Assembly (NCBI GenBank): GCA_033065855.1
Contig: JAVXUO010002032.1
Span: 186,001 to 250,000 of the forward strand
Reading direction: 5' to 3'
Length of the DNA stretch: 64,000 nucleotides
Origin: Escallonia rubra
Taxonomy: Eukaryota > Streptophyta > Magnoliopsida > Escalloniales > Escalloniaceae
Under the pieces are notes generated by a model. It searched no databases and was not told where the DNA came from. It saw only the letters and a program-made list of their open reading frames with translations. The position numbers and the translations under genes are program-made. Of the stretch, positions 46,925 through 58,849 are shown in pieces (position 1 is the stretch's first letter; each line of letters opens with the position of its first letter).

Positions 46925-49285
46925 GTGCCAAAAGGATAATGCAAGGGTAAAGTTCTCAATGTTTTTAACCAATAAATATACCCCATTCGGAATTAAAATT
47001 AAGGACCAAGCAACTAGTTTTTTACTTTAGAAAAATTGAATCAAGAATTGAATTACAGTCATGCTGATAGTATAAGCAATAGTACAAAAAGTTTATCTTG
47101 GTCAATTATTGTAAACAAAATTATAATAATAAGGTACAATTTTGTGATTCAACAAATTTAAGATCAACTAGAGACGACTTCAACGATCGGACAAAATATA
47201 TAAAGAATGAATGTTTGCTAAGGCATCAATTGTGAAATTCAGTTGGACCCTCCATATTTTGCGGAATTGTAATTAGAGTTTAAAAGAGATATGCGAGTGT
47301 GGGTAGAATAGGAACGTAAGCAATTAAATTGTCATAAGCATTTTAAATTTCCTCATTCATATTGTGTAGAATTGAAATAAGTATTGCCCACCAATATGCG
47401 TATGGAAATCCAACAGCCTAAATAAAGAATGTACCAATTATTGTCGCTACGATGCATAATGGGTTTACTTTCCACTATTGATATTTCTTTAAGTCCATCT
47501 AACAAGGATCAGTTGCCCAAAAAGAAAGAACAGTTTCAATTTTGTGATATCGTAGGAGAGACAGGTAAAAAAGAGAAAGTAGTATTGGTTTGTAGATAGG
47601 ACGGGCCAAAACTATGTTATATCCATGACATATGAAATAAGCTTTGTGATAAACCAAAGCAAAAACCCAGCCTCTAAATATGGAAAGAACAAAAAAGGAG
47701 AAAAGAATTCACAAAGGGTGTGTTTTAAACAGGGGTGGCAAGGGGGGTGGTGGGTTGGGTTTGGGTGCAAGTTAAATGGGTTGGGTATAAATGAGTAACT
47801 GACCCATTTATTAATGGGTTAATTGGTTTATCTCATTAAATGAGTTGGTTTGACACATTAATCTCAAAGTGACCCATTAATTTTTCACCATGTCCATTAA
47901 AGCCGATCACCGGAGCACCACCTGCCCTCAGGCTACTCTTCCTTATTTGAAGCCCTAAGATCTGTAAATTTCTTGCCATTGCTCTTCTGGTTATATTCCG
48001 GAACGGCGGCACATCGCATCATTGCCCTTGCTCCAGCACCAAAGTCTGGCAATGGGTCTCCCCTAGCGAGTTTTGTGGCGCCGTCAGTCCCTCCATTCAC
48101 TATTCTGGCGAGCCTCACACATCCCCTTCGAAGTCTCCGGCTGCTATGCCGTCTGCAGCAACCTTTCGTCAGTTTAACCGGCAGTGCCAGTTTTCCTGTC
48201 GGCCAGCCCGTCTGTTTCGTCGGCCCAGTCTCCTGCGGCTACCTCCCCGCAGCTGTTACTCTGGCGGCCATTCCGGTTCCATCTCCGGTGACTCCTTCTC
48301 TGTCTGCTAAAATGCCGGTGAGCACCCCGGCGTTGTCTCCGACAGAGGTTCCTGCTACTGTTGCGACTCTGGCGGTAAAGTGGCCCATTAATTTTTTCTG
48401 TTACCAAGGACACAATTCAATCTTCCGTTCATCCACCGATTCCACGATGGTTGTGCGGTGTTGGGTTTTGGTTGGGGGTGTTGCTGCGATGGTGTGGTGT
48501 TTGTTGGTAGGTGTGTGGGTGGTGCTGTGATTTTTATTGAAGTGTTTATGGGTTCTTCAGTGATGGTTGTTGGTTTCTGGGTGGTGGTGCGGTGGTTAGA
48601 GAGGTGGTTATTTGGTGGTTAGCGGTTGTACCGGGTGGTGGTCGACGGTTGTTGGCCGATGCTTGACAGTCGTTGGCTGGTGCTAATTGACAGTCGTTGG
48701 CTGGTTTCTATATGGTGGTTCAACGGGTTTTGTGGCATTAGTTGGATTTTTAGAGACTTTTTAAATACCAAAAACAAATATAGGCAGTCATTTATAATTC
48801 AATTATTAACTCATATTATGTATATGGTTAAATGGGCACCCATTTATAACCCATTTAAATTCACGGGCTATTGGATTTTAAAATGAGTGACCCATTTAAA
48901 ACCCAATTATTAAATGGGTGTGTTTGAGAGAGTTTTAAGTGGGTGGTTTGGGTGGGTAAATGAGTTTGAGTCTTAATTGCCACCTATAGTTTTAAAGTTA
49001 AAGGTCATAACATCCAAATAGGAAAATTTTAAATAACTAGATAAATTGTGTATAAAATAGATCATAGGATACGGTAACAAACTTTACCATGCGATGAGCT
49101 TCTCTAAAATAATCTCCCCAATAAAATTCGAAGAGTAAAACCATGAAAGCCTTTCTTAACGATTTGTGGGAGCAACCAAAATTTCTTTTTGTTTCTATTT
49201 TTGCATATGCCAATGTATAGCGTAACCTTAGTAGAGCTAAGCATATGCGAAAAAAAATGAAAAAGTAAAGATTTGCGGAATTGTA
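46925..49285. repeat. Direct duplication, copy B, split by a hAT element
   Basis: Matches copy A. The match stops at 47729 and resumes at 48989 after the inserted element. Removing the insert leaves one GTTTTAAA and a continuous repeat of about 1.1 kb. Confidence 0.75.
47730..48988. mobile_element. Non-autonomous hAT element, 1.26 kb, perfect 8-bp target duplication
   Basis: Starts CAGGGGTGGCAAGGGG and ends TTAATTGCCACCTATA; the inverted GGTGGCAA cores match. GTTTTAAA flanks both sides (47722-47729 and 48989-48996). Subterminal DNA is full of TGGGTTGGGT and ACCCATTTA motifs in opposite orientation at the two ends, as usual for this plant hAT group. The centre (47900-48720) is GC-rich with a 185-codon + frame (47973-48530) of low-complexity Pro/Ser/Val composition. 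It has no recognised domain and may be captured or repetitive DNA. No transposase. Confidence 0.85.
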
Positions 49286-49299
49286 TCAACTAAATTATA

Positions 49300-49633
49300 C
49301 TCTCTCCGTCCTAAAGAAATTGATCATGTTTTCTTTTTGGGTTGTCTCAAAAAAATTAGTCACTTTTTAAATTAAGAAATATTATATAAGTGTTTTTTCA
49401 TGTTTACCCTTTTACCAACTTTTTTTTATTATATTTTTCTTTCTATATTTAACTGTCCCCAAACCCAATTATCTCTTTCATGTCTCACTTTCTCTTTTCC
49501 CCTCCCCTCCCCTCCCCTCCACCTCTCCTCCCCTCCCTCTCTGTTGATAGAATGAAAAACTCATAACATATGACTCATATACTAGATAAGTTAAAAATCA
49601 AATATGATCAAATAATTTAGGATGGACGGGTAA
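49300..49633. mobile_element. Stowaway-like MITE
   Basis: Starts TA/CTCTCTCCGTCCTAAA and ends TTTAGGATGGACGGGTAA/TA. The CTCYCTCCGTCC terminus and TA target duplication are the Stowaway (Tc1/mariner) hallmark. It is AT-rich with a C-rich (CCCCTCC) tract at about 49500-49540. The exact right edge is uncertain by a few bases. Confidence 0.75.
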
Positions 49634-49635
49634 TA

Positions 49636-50184
49636 CTAATTTAGATGAGCAAAGCTAGAAAAGCCAGAAGCATGCTTTAAAAGGACATTGATGTGATACA
49701 TGGTAGTACGAAGAAGAAAAATGTGGAGAAAGAGAGAAACAAGCCTGTGTAGTACGAAGAATAATACTCCACTCAGTTTTGAAGTTTTGGTGAAAAGGTA
49801 CTCTAATAATTATACCTAAGTCCCTAAGCTTAGGCGGAAGCTACAAGTGTGTTAATTAGTTTAGAAAAATAGTATTAATGTCTCTTGACTGAACGAAATA
49901 TTGATATATATAACGCTTCGGACGAAATAACTATATTGTCCCTAATTTACAATGCAATTGTTGAAATTCCCTTGGTAACATCACTTATCTCTCCCTTTCT
50001 CTTCAAGAACCGGTATTACAGTACCACCGTCGTCGTGCGAGGTGCAGCCTCTGCCATGCACAGCCTACAATGCGCACCTGTGCCCACCACCAATCATTCC
50101 CACCTTCCAATCCCATCAGAATGACCCATACCGTGACCCATTGCTCCTGCACCACTGCTTCTTCTCTTTTTTTTTTGTTTCAAC
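49636..50184. other. Intergenic sequence between MITE and hAT element
   Basis: No gene recognised. The part from about 50010 is C-rich with short Pro/His/Ser frames. The same C-rich host sequence seems to continue at 51254-51315 and from 52252, so the two hAT elements split one older region. Confidence 0.5.
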
Positions 50185-51253
50185 TAGGGATGGCAATTTG
50201 ATCCGCAACCGGTGGATATCCGCCCCGCCCCGATCCTATAGGAGCGGGTTTTCTTGACTTTGACCGGGTTACGGGGCGGGTATGGTATCTAAATTTTAAA
50301 CCCGCAGCGGGTACGGGTCGGATTTGGTATTTAGTCTAACCGCCCCGCGTCCCGCCCCGCCCCGCAGCCCTGTATATGTTTTATATTTAGTTTTTATCCT
50401 AACCCTAGATCTAGGCAATCTCACCCGTCCATCTCATGGTATAAATAGTGGACAAAATCATCTCTTCCTCTGCCTTTCTTCTCTGCCACCCCATCTTCTA
50501 TCTGCTTTATTCTCTCAATTCTCTTTGTTCTCTCAAAGCTCATACGCCGAACGGTCACGGCCTCCACGGACCAACCACCTCACGTCGCCTTCTCTCTGCC
50601 CCGCATGGTACAACGTTTATCTCCGCCAGTCGTCACCCATCTCCAGTTCGGCGCCGAAGTTGTGGCTACGCCGAACGGCGACGACCGAAGCTCCCACTGT
50701 GGCTACGTTGAACGGCGACGGCCAAAGCTCCTGCTGTGGCTACGACGAACGGCGAAGGTGCAACAGTAAAGTAGTGTCGGTCGAGTTTGCCAAGTGCTAC
50801 TACTGCGGGCCTGCGTTTATGTCGCGTCTGTGTTATAGAAAAAATAGCTGTGATTTTCTACTCTCTAATTGGTGGATGGGATATAGTTTTCATAATCTGG
50901 ATCTGTATATTTGTTGCACCAAGTTATCTTATGCTCGTTGTCCAGTGTATTTATATGTCTTTGGCTTATCAGTGTTAACCTTTGTGATGAGGATTAGACG
51001 ATGTTAGAGTTGTTTTTCATGCTCTGTGATCTCTCTGAACTTCATTGATGGCTCAGACTCTGGTTGTGGCCGGGAAAGAGCGGGGTGGATCGGGGCGGGG
51101 TCGGGTTTCCTAAATTACATTAGGATCGGGGATGGTATTCCATTCTTTTGACCCGCTGCTGGGGCGGGGCGGGGCGGAGTGGGGTTTTTGAACTAGCGGG
51201 GTGGGTTCGGATTTAACAAGATCCGTATCCGACCCGCCCCATTGCCATCCCTA
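50185..51253. mobile_element. Non-autonomous hAT element, 1.07 kb
   Basis: Ends TAGGGATGGCAATTTG and CCCATTGCCATCCCTA are inverted. The flanks GTTTCAAC (50177-50184) and GTTTCACC (51254-51261) are an 8-bp duplication with one mismatch. Subterminal CCCGCCCCG and GGGGCGGGGC clusters are inverted between the ends. The interior (50430-51000) has a TATA-like GGTATAAATAG and an open + frame (50324-51007, 227 codons) that starts inside the subterminal repeats and matches no family I know. Confidence 0.85.
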
Positions 51254-51315
51254 GTTTCACCATGTCACTGATGTTCTCGCCTCCGCCATCACCTTCTGCC
51301 TACCTTCCCACCACT

Positions 51316-52251
51316 CAGGGGTGAGCAACAAACTAATAAAACCGATCTGAACCGTTCAAACCGTTGGAACCGAACCGATCGAATCCGAACCGTTGATGAG
51401 CTTGAATGGTTTGGTTTGAGATTTTCAAACCGAGGCTGGTTTGGTTTGGTTCGGTTCACGGTTTAGGATTTCCAAACCGGCACTAAACCGAACCGAACCG
51501 AACCGAGGGTTACATTATTATAAAAAATATATATATACCTTACCCTTATTAGCTAATAACCAGGATAAAATAAAACATATTCACCCTAAATTAGCCTTCT
51601 CTTCTAATTCTACCCTTTCAAAGCCATTACTAATTATATATTGCATCATTTATACTATGGCTCCTGTATTGTAAACATGGAGCCAATAGGCTAGTTATAT
51701 CCAGTATTACAGTAGAGTCAAGAATGATAAAATACAAGTCATGCCTACTTAAAGAAAAATCAACAAATAAAAACTTTAGAGAAGTGCATATTTGTTAGAT
51801 ATTAAGACTTAGGAAATTATCTGTATTTTTTTACTACCATTGTGATGCACACCCTCTTGGTCTAGTTTCCTGCTCAACTGTTAAGAAGTAAGTTCTGAAA
51901 TTGGTGTTATGTTATTCAAGTAGTAATCATGTTGAAAGCCCAAACAATGTAGGAAAGAGAGCAAGTATTCCCATAAACCATGAGCACCCAAAAAATACGG
52001 TAGCCGAAAAAAGTTATAAATTAATCTTAAGAAAAGTTGTTATTGGTTATTGTTTTTTTTTCTTGAAAACATAATAATGTTTAAACTACGCTCAAACCGA
52101 TCCGAACCGTTCAATTTGAACCGTTTGAACCGTTCAAACCGAACCGTTCAAACCGAGGTGTCTTGGTTCGGTTTGGTTTAAGAATTTGTGAACCGAGGTT
52201 CATTGGTTCGGTTTGCGGTTTGACCCCCAAACCGAACCGTGCTCACCCCTA
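51316..52251. mobile_element. Non-autonomous hAT element, 0.94 kb, perfect 8-bp target duplication
   Basis: Starts CAGGGGTGAGCAACAA and ends CGTGCTCACCCCTA. CCACCACT flanks both sides (51308-51315 and 52252-52259). Both ends carry dense AACCGAACCG or GGTTTGGTTCGG subterminal repeats. The centre is AT-rich with no transposase. Confidence 0.9.
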
Positions 52252-52259
52252 CCACCACT

Positions 52260-54865
52260 ACTGCTGATGCCATGACCTCTGGCTCCCCCTTCCCGTCTAT
52301 CCTCTCCCTTTCACCCACTGTCTCGCTGCATCACAACTCCTGTGTCCTCCATACAGTACCCACAACCGTCAGCATACCCATCATGATTTCCAGACTGTCA
52401 TATCCCCAAATAGACCCCATACACACCACACAGAACAGAATGCCACCACTGTAACCCCGTTCACACTGCCGCCGCTATCGCCACCTCCTCAACCACTGCA
52501 CGTTCTTTGTCTGCCACCAAAAAATGCACATCCACCATCACTCATTCTCGCCTACCACCAAAAAACGCACGACTCGTACAACCCCATTCAAAGTTGTTGC
52601 CGCCTAGACCTCCTTGTTGTTGCAGCCCCATTTGCGCTGTCGCTGCCAAAACCACAATAGTCACAACAATATTTACTGTCTTAACCACAGTAGCCATAAC
52701 ATTCATGAAATGCAACATTACATAGCTAGCTCAATTCATGTAGAGTCCATGCGCCACTACGTAATGCGCTAATTAGATGATGTGAAGGTCATGTGCTTGT
52801 CTGACTTCTTAGACTGTGGATTCGACTTGGTCCAATCGAGGCTTTGGCTGAACATTTGCACCAAAGTTACATTTTGCAATTTAAGTGCGAGTTTTCCACC
52901 TAGGCTTGAAGTACCATAAGAAAGCCTATGTTCACCCTTCTCAAATAAGTCCATTGCTCTAAAATTCACTTACATGGTCTTCACTACGAGTCAAGACCTA
53001 ACCTCTTAAAAGTTCTTTACTTATGCACATACCAAGAATCAAGCTTGACAACCTTAAAATTTGATTAATCTTCAATAAATAGAAGTGCTTGCAAAGGCGA
53101 TGAGTACAATGTAAAGGTCTAAAACAAGAAGAGCGAGAGAGAGAGAGAGAGAGAGAGAGTCTTGACGAAAATGAAAGTTCTAATCTCTCAAATGTATGCT
53201 CACAACCAATATTCTCTTGAATTATATGTGAAATCAATGTAGACAAAAAAAGAGACTGAATAAGTACTACTAGCTTCGAGTTTGAGGGCTTAGAATGGGA
53301 TGGATAATCGCTATAAATGTCCAATATCACTTTTATACTTCCAAGATATATGGTCATCTTAAAGTTGGTCAAGCATTAATTATGCCAAGTAGGCGAATAC
53401 AGTCGACTATAGTACGAGTCCATTGTAGTAAACTGAAGTCCCTTTAAATAGTCATTCGAATTCTAACATTATAGTCGACTGTATTCTCATATTAGCAGAG
53501 CATCGGCTCAATATTAATGCAGTTGATTGCATTCACATTGTTTTGAACTTTTGATAGGTTGAATTTCTTGTATTTGCTAATATCTTCTTTTTCCTTTTAC
53601 TAGACCATGTTATTTTCCAAAAATTACCAAACTATGAAGTACAAGAGAATATTAAGTGTACCCTATGGAACATGGTTGACTCTTCCCAAAAAAAGAAAAA
53701 GAAAAAACGGAGTAGTAATTATTGTTGGTTATTAAATTATTAGGTGTTAATTGTTAGAGCGTTGATTTTATAAAAACCGACAAGATAAATATAATCAAAG
53801 CTTGACGTTGATTGGAACTACCACCCGAAACAATTTGACAGTAAGTAAAATAATCAAAAAGTTTGTTTGAAAATGTTCAATATATAGACATTTCGTGCAG
53901 CTAGTCAGTTAGCAAACACATACATAGGACAATATGATCGTACAGCCTCAAATTAAATTAAGGTTCGACTTGCAATGATCGATATCTAGTAAGCAACATC
54001 TTTCGAACCATGATATTTGCTTACCCACATTAGCACTGATCGTGACCACCTCAAACAGAAACGGTAAACAAACAATGTCTCTACGCTTACCTTCGACATC
54101 GTCTATCCTCGACAATTCACAGAGTGGGCCAGAGTTATCAACGCTTCAAGCTTCTCAAGAATGCATCCAACGCCGTCTGTTATAGTGGTATTGAATGTCA
54201 AGCAGATGTATCCAATAAAAGAAGAACTACCACGTATCATGCTTGTACCTACAAAATCTTGTAAAACGTTTTGACTGATCTGCATTATGGCTTCCAATTA
54301 CCGCATTAGTTATACCGGCTACAATTCTTACACATATTATGTAAGGTTTACACATATTGTGTTAATAGATTTAGAAGTTAGCACTCATCTAAGATAAGTT
54401 ATCTATAGTATGTAGTTTTTATAAATTCTATTTTAGCCTAAGATGTGTTTGGATGAAGAATTTCAAAGTACCTTACACTTCAAAATCCATTCATTTTTTG
54501 ATTTGCAAATTTAGTGTTTGAGCGATTTTATAGATTGAGTATTTTATATGTTGATTTACATTTGAAAATTTGAACCTAAATAATTTGATGATATATATGT
54601 ACAAACTAATGACAGAGAGTCTCATTTTTTTATGGAAGAAGTTACCTAAATTAGTCGAGACTCTTTTTATAAAAGAGATTTGACAAATAACTAGTCTGGA
54701 CCGTTATTTCTAGAGGGAATTTCAGCCAAATTTCCTTTCCAAATCCTTCCTAATATTTGGTAAATTCATCTTATTAGTATCCGAACAAGGCATTTTATAC
54801 AATGTATTTCAATTTATTAAAGTGAAATCCCTAGTTCAATGCACTTATGACTTTACTAGTTATAT
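52260..54865. other. Intergenic sequence, no supported gene
   Basis: Starts with C-rich DNA encoding short Pro/Thr/His frames, then AT-rich DNA. A (GA)n run lies at about 53126-53159. Two GTCGACT(A/G)TA motifs lie at about 53402 and 53475. No domain, RNA gene or clear element ends were seen. Confidence 0.5.
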
Positions 54866-55261
54866 AAAGACCTGATTCGTTGACATAGCTGACAATTTAA
54901 TCTAAGTTTATTTTTTTATTTTTACAATTTAATCTAAGTTGCCAAAACTATCTAGCTGTCCATCAATTGCGGATAGACATGCCAAATTATAGTTTCATTC
55001 AAGTTTTTTTTTCGTCCGCGATATTATGTAGCGGACGGAAATTTTGACCAAATGCCTCGGAGTGATTTGATGAGTCGAGAAGGGACTCGCAAGCAAACCC
55101 AGAAAGACAGTCTTCTAAACTTCATTGTTCAGTACATGTAGCGAACAATGAAGTTTACTTCAAAAAAGAAAAAAACAAATCTGGTCCTTCTATTCACAAT
55201 GCATGGATGGTCGCTGGCAACTTATGTTAAGTTGCCAGGCAGTGTCACTTGATCAGCTCTC
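54866..55261. mobile_element. Small element with CTGATC termini and an internal GTCCGC palindrome
   Basis: The left end GACCTGATTCGTTGAC and the reversed right end GAGAGCTGATCAAGTGAC resemble the termini of the elements at 5821-14909 and 14945-15091. Both ends carry AAGTTGCC-type motifs, and the centre has CGTCCGCGATATTATGTAGC/GGACG (about 55014-55037), close to the palindrome at 14987. A target duplication was not confirmed, so both limits are tentative. Confidence 0.4.
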
Positions 55262-58200
55262 TATTGTATATTACGAAGATATGGAAAAGTGAAAAGCGTT
55301 AAAGCACAAAGATTGGTGGATATTTAGCAGTCCGTTCCGCGGGACACACATGACATGAGCCTACATCTGACGACGGGCTAAAGTTATTAAAGATTCAAAC
55401 AGCATATTTTCCACCTTACTTCGAATCTGCAATGGAAGCATCTTTCCTCGATTATCACGTGAACACTCTGTCTGTTCTTATACTTCTTACCCCATTACAT
55501 GCAGCTTTTGAGTTATCTATTTTACTCCACGTGATATCCCAATTGGATATTAGTGGCAAATACCAGTTATACCATGTGTTTCATATATAGCAACAATGGA
55601 TACGTGCTACACTGCTACTGTTTGTTTTGCTAGCTAATGTACTAGGCCTATTACAAACGTTAATTTCTATATTTCTCAAGTTAAACATAGAAACATTGCA
55701 GTGGCATAAGGCTTTAATTGGCTACCTTAGTTTTGTATTCTTTTCCATTAATAACAAACTTTTGCCCTGTTTTCATTGTTTTTTATAGACATAAAAACAA
55801 ATAAAGCTTTGCAAATGGTGCAACAAAAGGTAGGACGAAGTTCGAATCAATTTTTTCTTGACTAATCCATACAAAAAGTTGATACTTCGTCAGCAGCAGT
55901 GTCAATAGCACAAACGCTCGTAGGGACAAACTATATTAGCTTGTTTTGTCACCAAAAAATTGATACTCGTAAACATTAATTTGTGATGAAATTTTGTGGG
56001 GGGGAGAGAGAGAGAGAGGTGACAGCAAGTGAACAACATAATGGTGTAAAAGCTGCAATAGGTGCTTCCTTTCCAACTATGTTATGTAAACAACAAGTCC
56101 AGCAGCTGCTTTTTGCATGAAAATAAGTAAAAAAGCACATACATGTTCTGGCAGAGATAGGGAATTAGATTCCGACGACGCCACCACCAACAATCTTGAA
56201 TGTTTCTGATTCATTTTCTACTTCACATGTGCAGGAGATCCTGCTGGTTGGGATTTGATCCATATTACTATGGTTTGCACGAGAAATATGCACGTTCACT
56301 GCCTCACTGTTCTATTTACTACACTACGTTTACAACACTTCGCTTATTTTTGTGTTCGAAGATTTACACTGCGTTACTATTACAACTGGGTAAGCCGTGG
56401 GTACGTCCTAAAAGATCGACCTGCATGTTGATTACAATGATTAACCATTACCTTGAGACTTATGCCTCGTCTTATGGGAGGTCGAATGCCTCACCTTATT
56501 CTTTCGCTTGCCTTTTAGAAATGACCTAATATGCGATCAAATATATGCAGAATACCCGATTTAACAATTGTTTTGCCATCAATTTGGATTTTCCAGGGAT
56601 GAGATGGGTTGAATCATTTGTTTTTTCGCTTTTTTCAAACAAAAAAGAAAGCGAGGGAGATTTTGCTTTTCGTCTTTATGCTTGGAAGGATTGACCTCTT
56701 ACTAAAATCAGCTCTACAACTACACATTTTAGGCCCAAGATTGGTTCACTCTTAGGTTTCTAGAACTTTAAAAGGGGAACATCCGGCCCTCACCCTCTTT
56801 CTTCTGCTCAATGAACCAACGGCTTAGCACTCATCGTCTTGACTGGAATGATATTTGGGAAAATTTTGGGACTAACTCGGGGATTGTACCAAGAAGTTAC
56901 AATCTTCTACATAGCAACAATTAAAAATTGCTAATTAAAATCAGTGGTATTTTTTAAGAAACCTTTGGCGACCGATCTAGCCACTTTTTAGAGTGTCACC
57001 ATTTAAGTGCTACATAGGGAATTGAAGAGGATGGAATAGGGTTGTAACCTCATGCTACAGCCCAGATTGCACCCAAAAGTTTTGATAGTTGCAATATCGC
57101 ATTGACATAGTAATATCGCTGCCAAATTCAAAGGATGTCTTACGGAGAATAGTTGGGCGTGGGTACATTTGCAGAATCAACGGGTGAGATTCGATCTTTG
57201 TTGGCAAAGATTTGATGCCGATTTATATGCTGATCGTTACTTCCCAAGTCTTGGTCCAGGACAGACAGACTCTCATGAAAATCGTATAGCCTCATGTACC
57301 ATGGCAGGGACCATAAAATGGATGGGAAAGAGCTTAGAATGCCTTTCCTCACAACACCGACCCATAAAAGGAAGGATATAAAGAAAATTCACTCCATTCT
57401 CACACGTTTGAATTGTAGAAAATTCAATTGCGCCAGTTGGGGCGTAGTCAGGATTAAGAGGCAAGGTAGTCGAAATTAGTTAGTGGTTGATCATATATAA
57501 GTTTCTGGAAACAAAGGTGGTCAATGTCCATTTTAGTACACTTTGAACCCAATTCAGTTGAAAATAGTTGGGTTTAATACAAGTAAAAAGTTCCTTTACT
57601 CAAGTAAACCCTAAAAGGTTCCTTTCCTCCTAGCTAATCCTTCTGTTATTCCCTCAAGTTCTGGCATTAAAGTGTGTAAAAGTGGAGCGTGAATGTCGTC
57701 TCTCACGTCATTCATACCTATTCTGGTTATTTTTGGCAATAGCCATGATGATGTTAGTGTATAATATAGGACTCACCGGCACGAGTGAAAATAAGAGTCT
57801 CTCGATGATGACTTATATCTTCCCTCCCCTCTCCCTTTTTCACTTTGATTTCTGCTATGCCACAATTATATATCTGCTCTACTTCTCTGCTCTATAAGGG
57901 CAGTTTAATACAAGTTGAGTTACCTAGATGGGGGATCCGAATAATCTGTGGTGCATGAATGCAACAAGTTCGCACCAAAAATAAAATAAAATGAATGCAA
58001 CAGGAATCTATTGCTTGAAGTGTCAATTTAAAGGTGTTACTAAAATTATGAAGCTGCATATCTAGCCACAAAAGCAGCTTGTTGCTAAACTGATTTCGTC
58101 TCTACACATTTGCCACCAGAGACAATATCCAGATGCGCTCTAGATAGCCCTAGCACAGCTAAGTGGCCGAGTTCTCGTCCGGTTTCAAAAACCCTAATTT

Positions 58201-58582
58201 AGAACCGCATGCAGAGTGGTTTTCTTGTTCATGCGTTAATAACGCTACATCTATTTGAAAGTCTTTTACAGCAATGGCAAAAACATTTTGATATCTTGAA
58301 GATGAGCTTGTATGGGCACACATGGAGGGTAGGTGTTATATGCTTGTATGTCCTTGAGTATTTAATAATTAGAGGTGGAAATCGTACGGTTACCGTTTAG
58401 GCCTTACAAATTAAGTTTGGGGAAATGTCAGCGACACCCCCCACCAACACTATAGTGATAAACTTTGACCTCTTAATAACATATAAAGAGGTGGATTAGA
58501 AATTGTGCATTTTGTTGTGAGCACACTATTAACTATTCTTTATCAAGGACTTAGGATGATTAAATGTGACTGACATGTGTTA
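55262..58582. other. Intergenic sequence, no supported gene
   Basis: AT-rich DNA with a short (GA)n at about 55998-56020. Open frames up to 109 codons (for example 56200-56529) show no recognisable domain. Confidence 0.5.
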
Positions 58583-58786
58583 TTAACTGATATAACTCAA
58601 ATTTAAACTCCCGATAATTGGGAGACACCCAATATTCCTAGTCAAAACTGAGTATTACCTTATTGATAATTATGATTCTAGAAGAATCCTCGAAGATAGT
58701 GTCATGATCCTCAAGGATCCTAATGGATCTGGTCCCAAGGTCCAGCCGTCAAAATCTTAGACATACTAGGATTCTCCTTCCTATAA

Positions 58787-58796
58787 CTATATAAAG
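58787..58796 (+). promoter_or_regulatory. TATA box in the LTR-like block
   Basis: CTATATAAAGG precedes a 5' leader-like segment with two GC(A/T)CT(G/A)ACTTAAGTATCAGA direct repeats (about 58873 and 58914). Confidence 0.5.
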
Positions 58797-58849
58797 GGGA
58801 TTACTCTCAGGTTCATAGACAACTACACAAAGAGACACACAATCTTTTC

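Noticed and set aside
56200..57479. Frames of 60-109 codons
   Set aside because: Length and composition fit chance open frames; no domain or gene structure.
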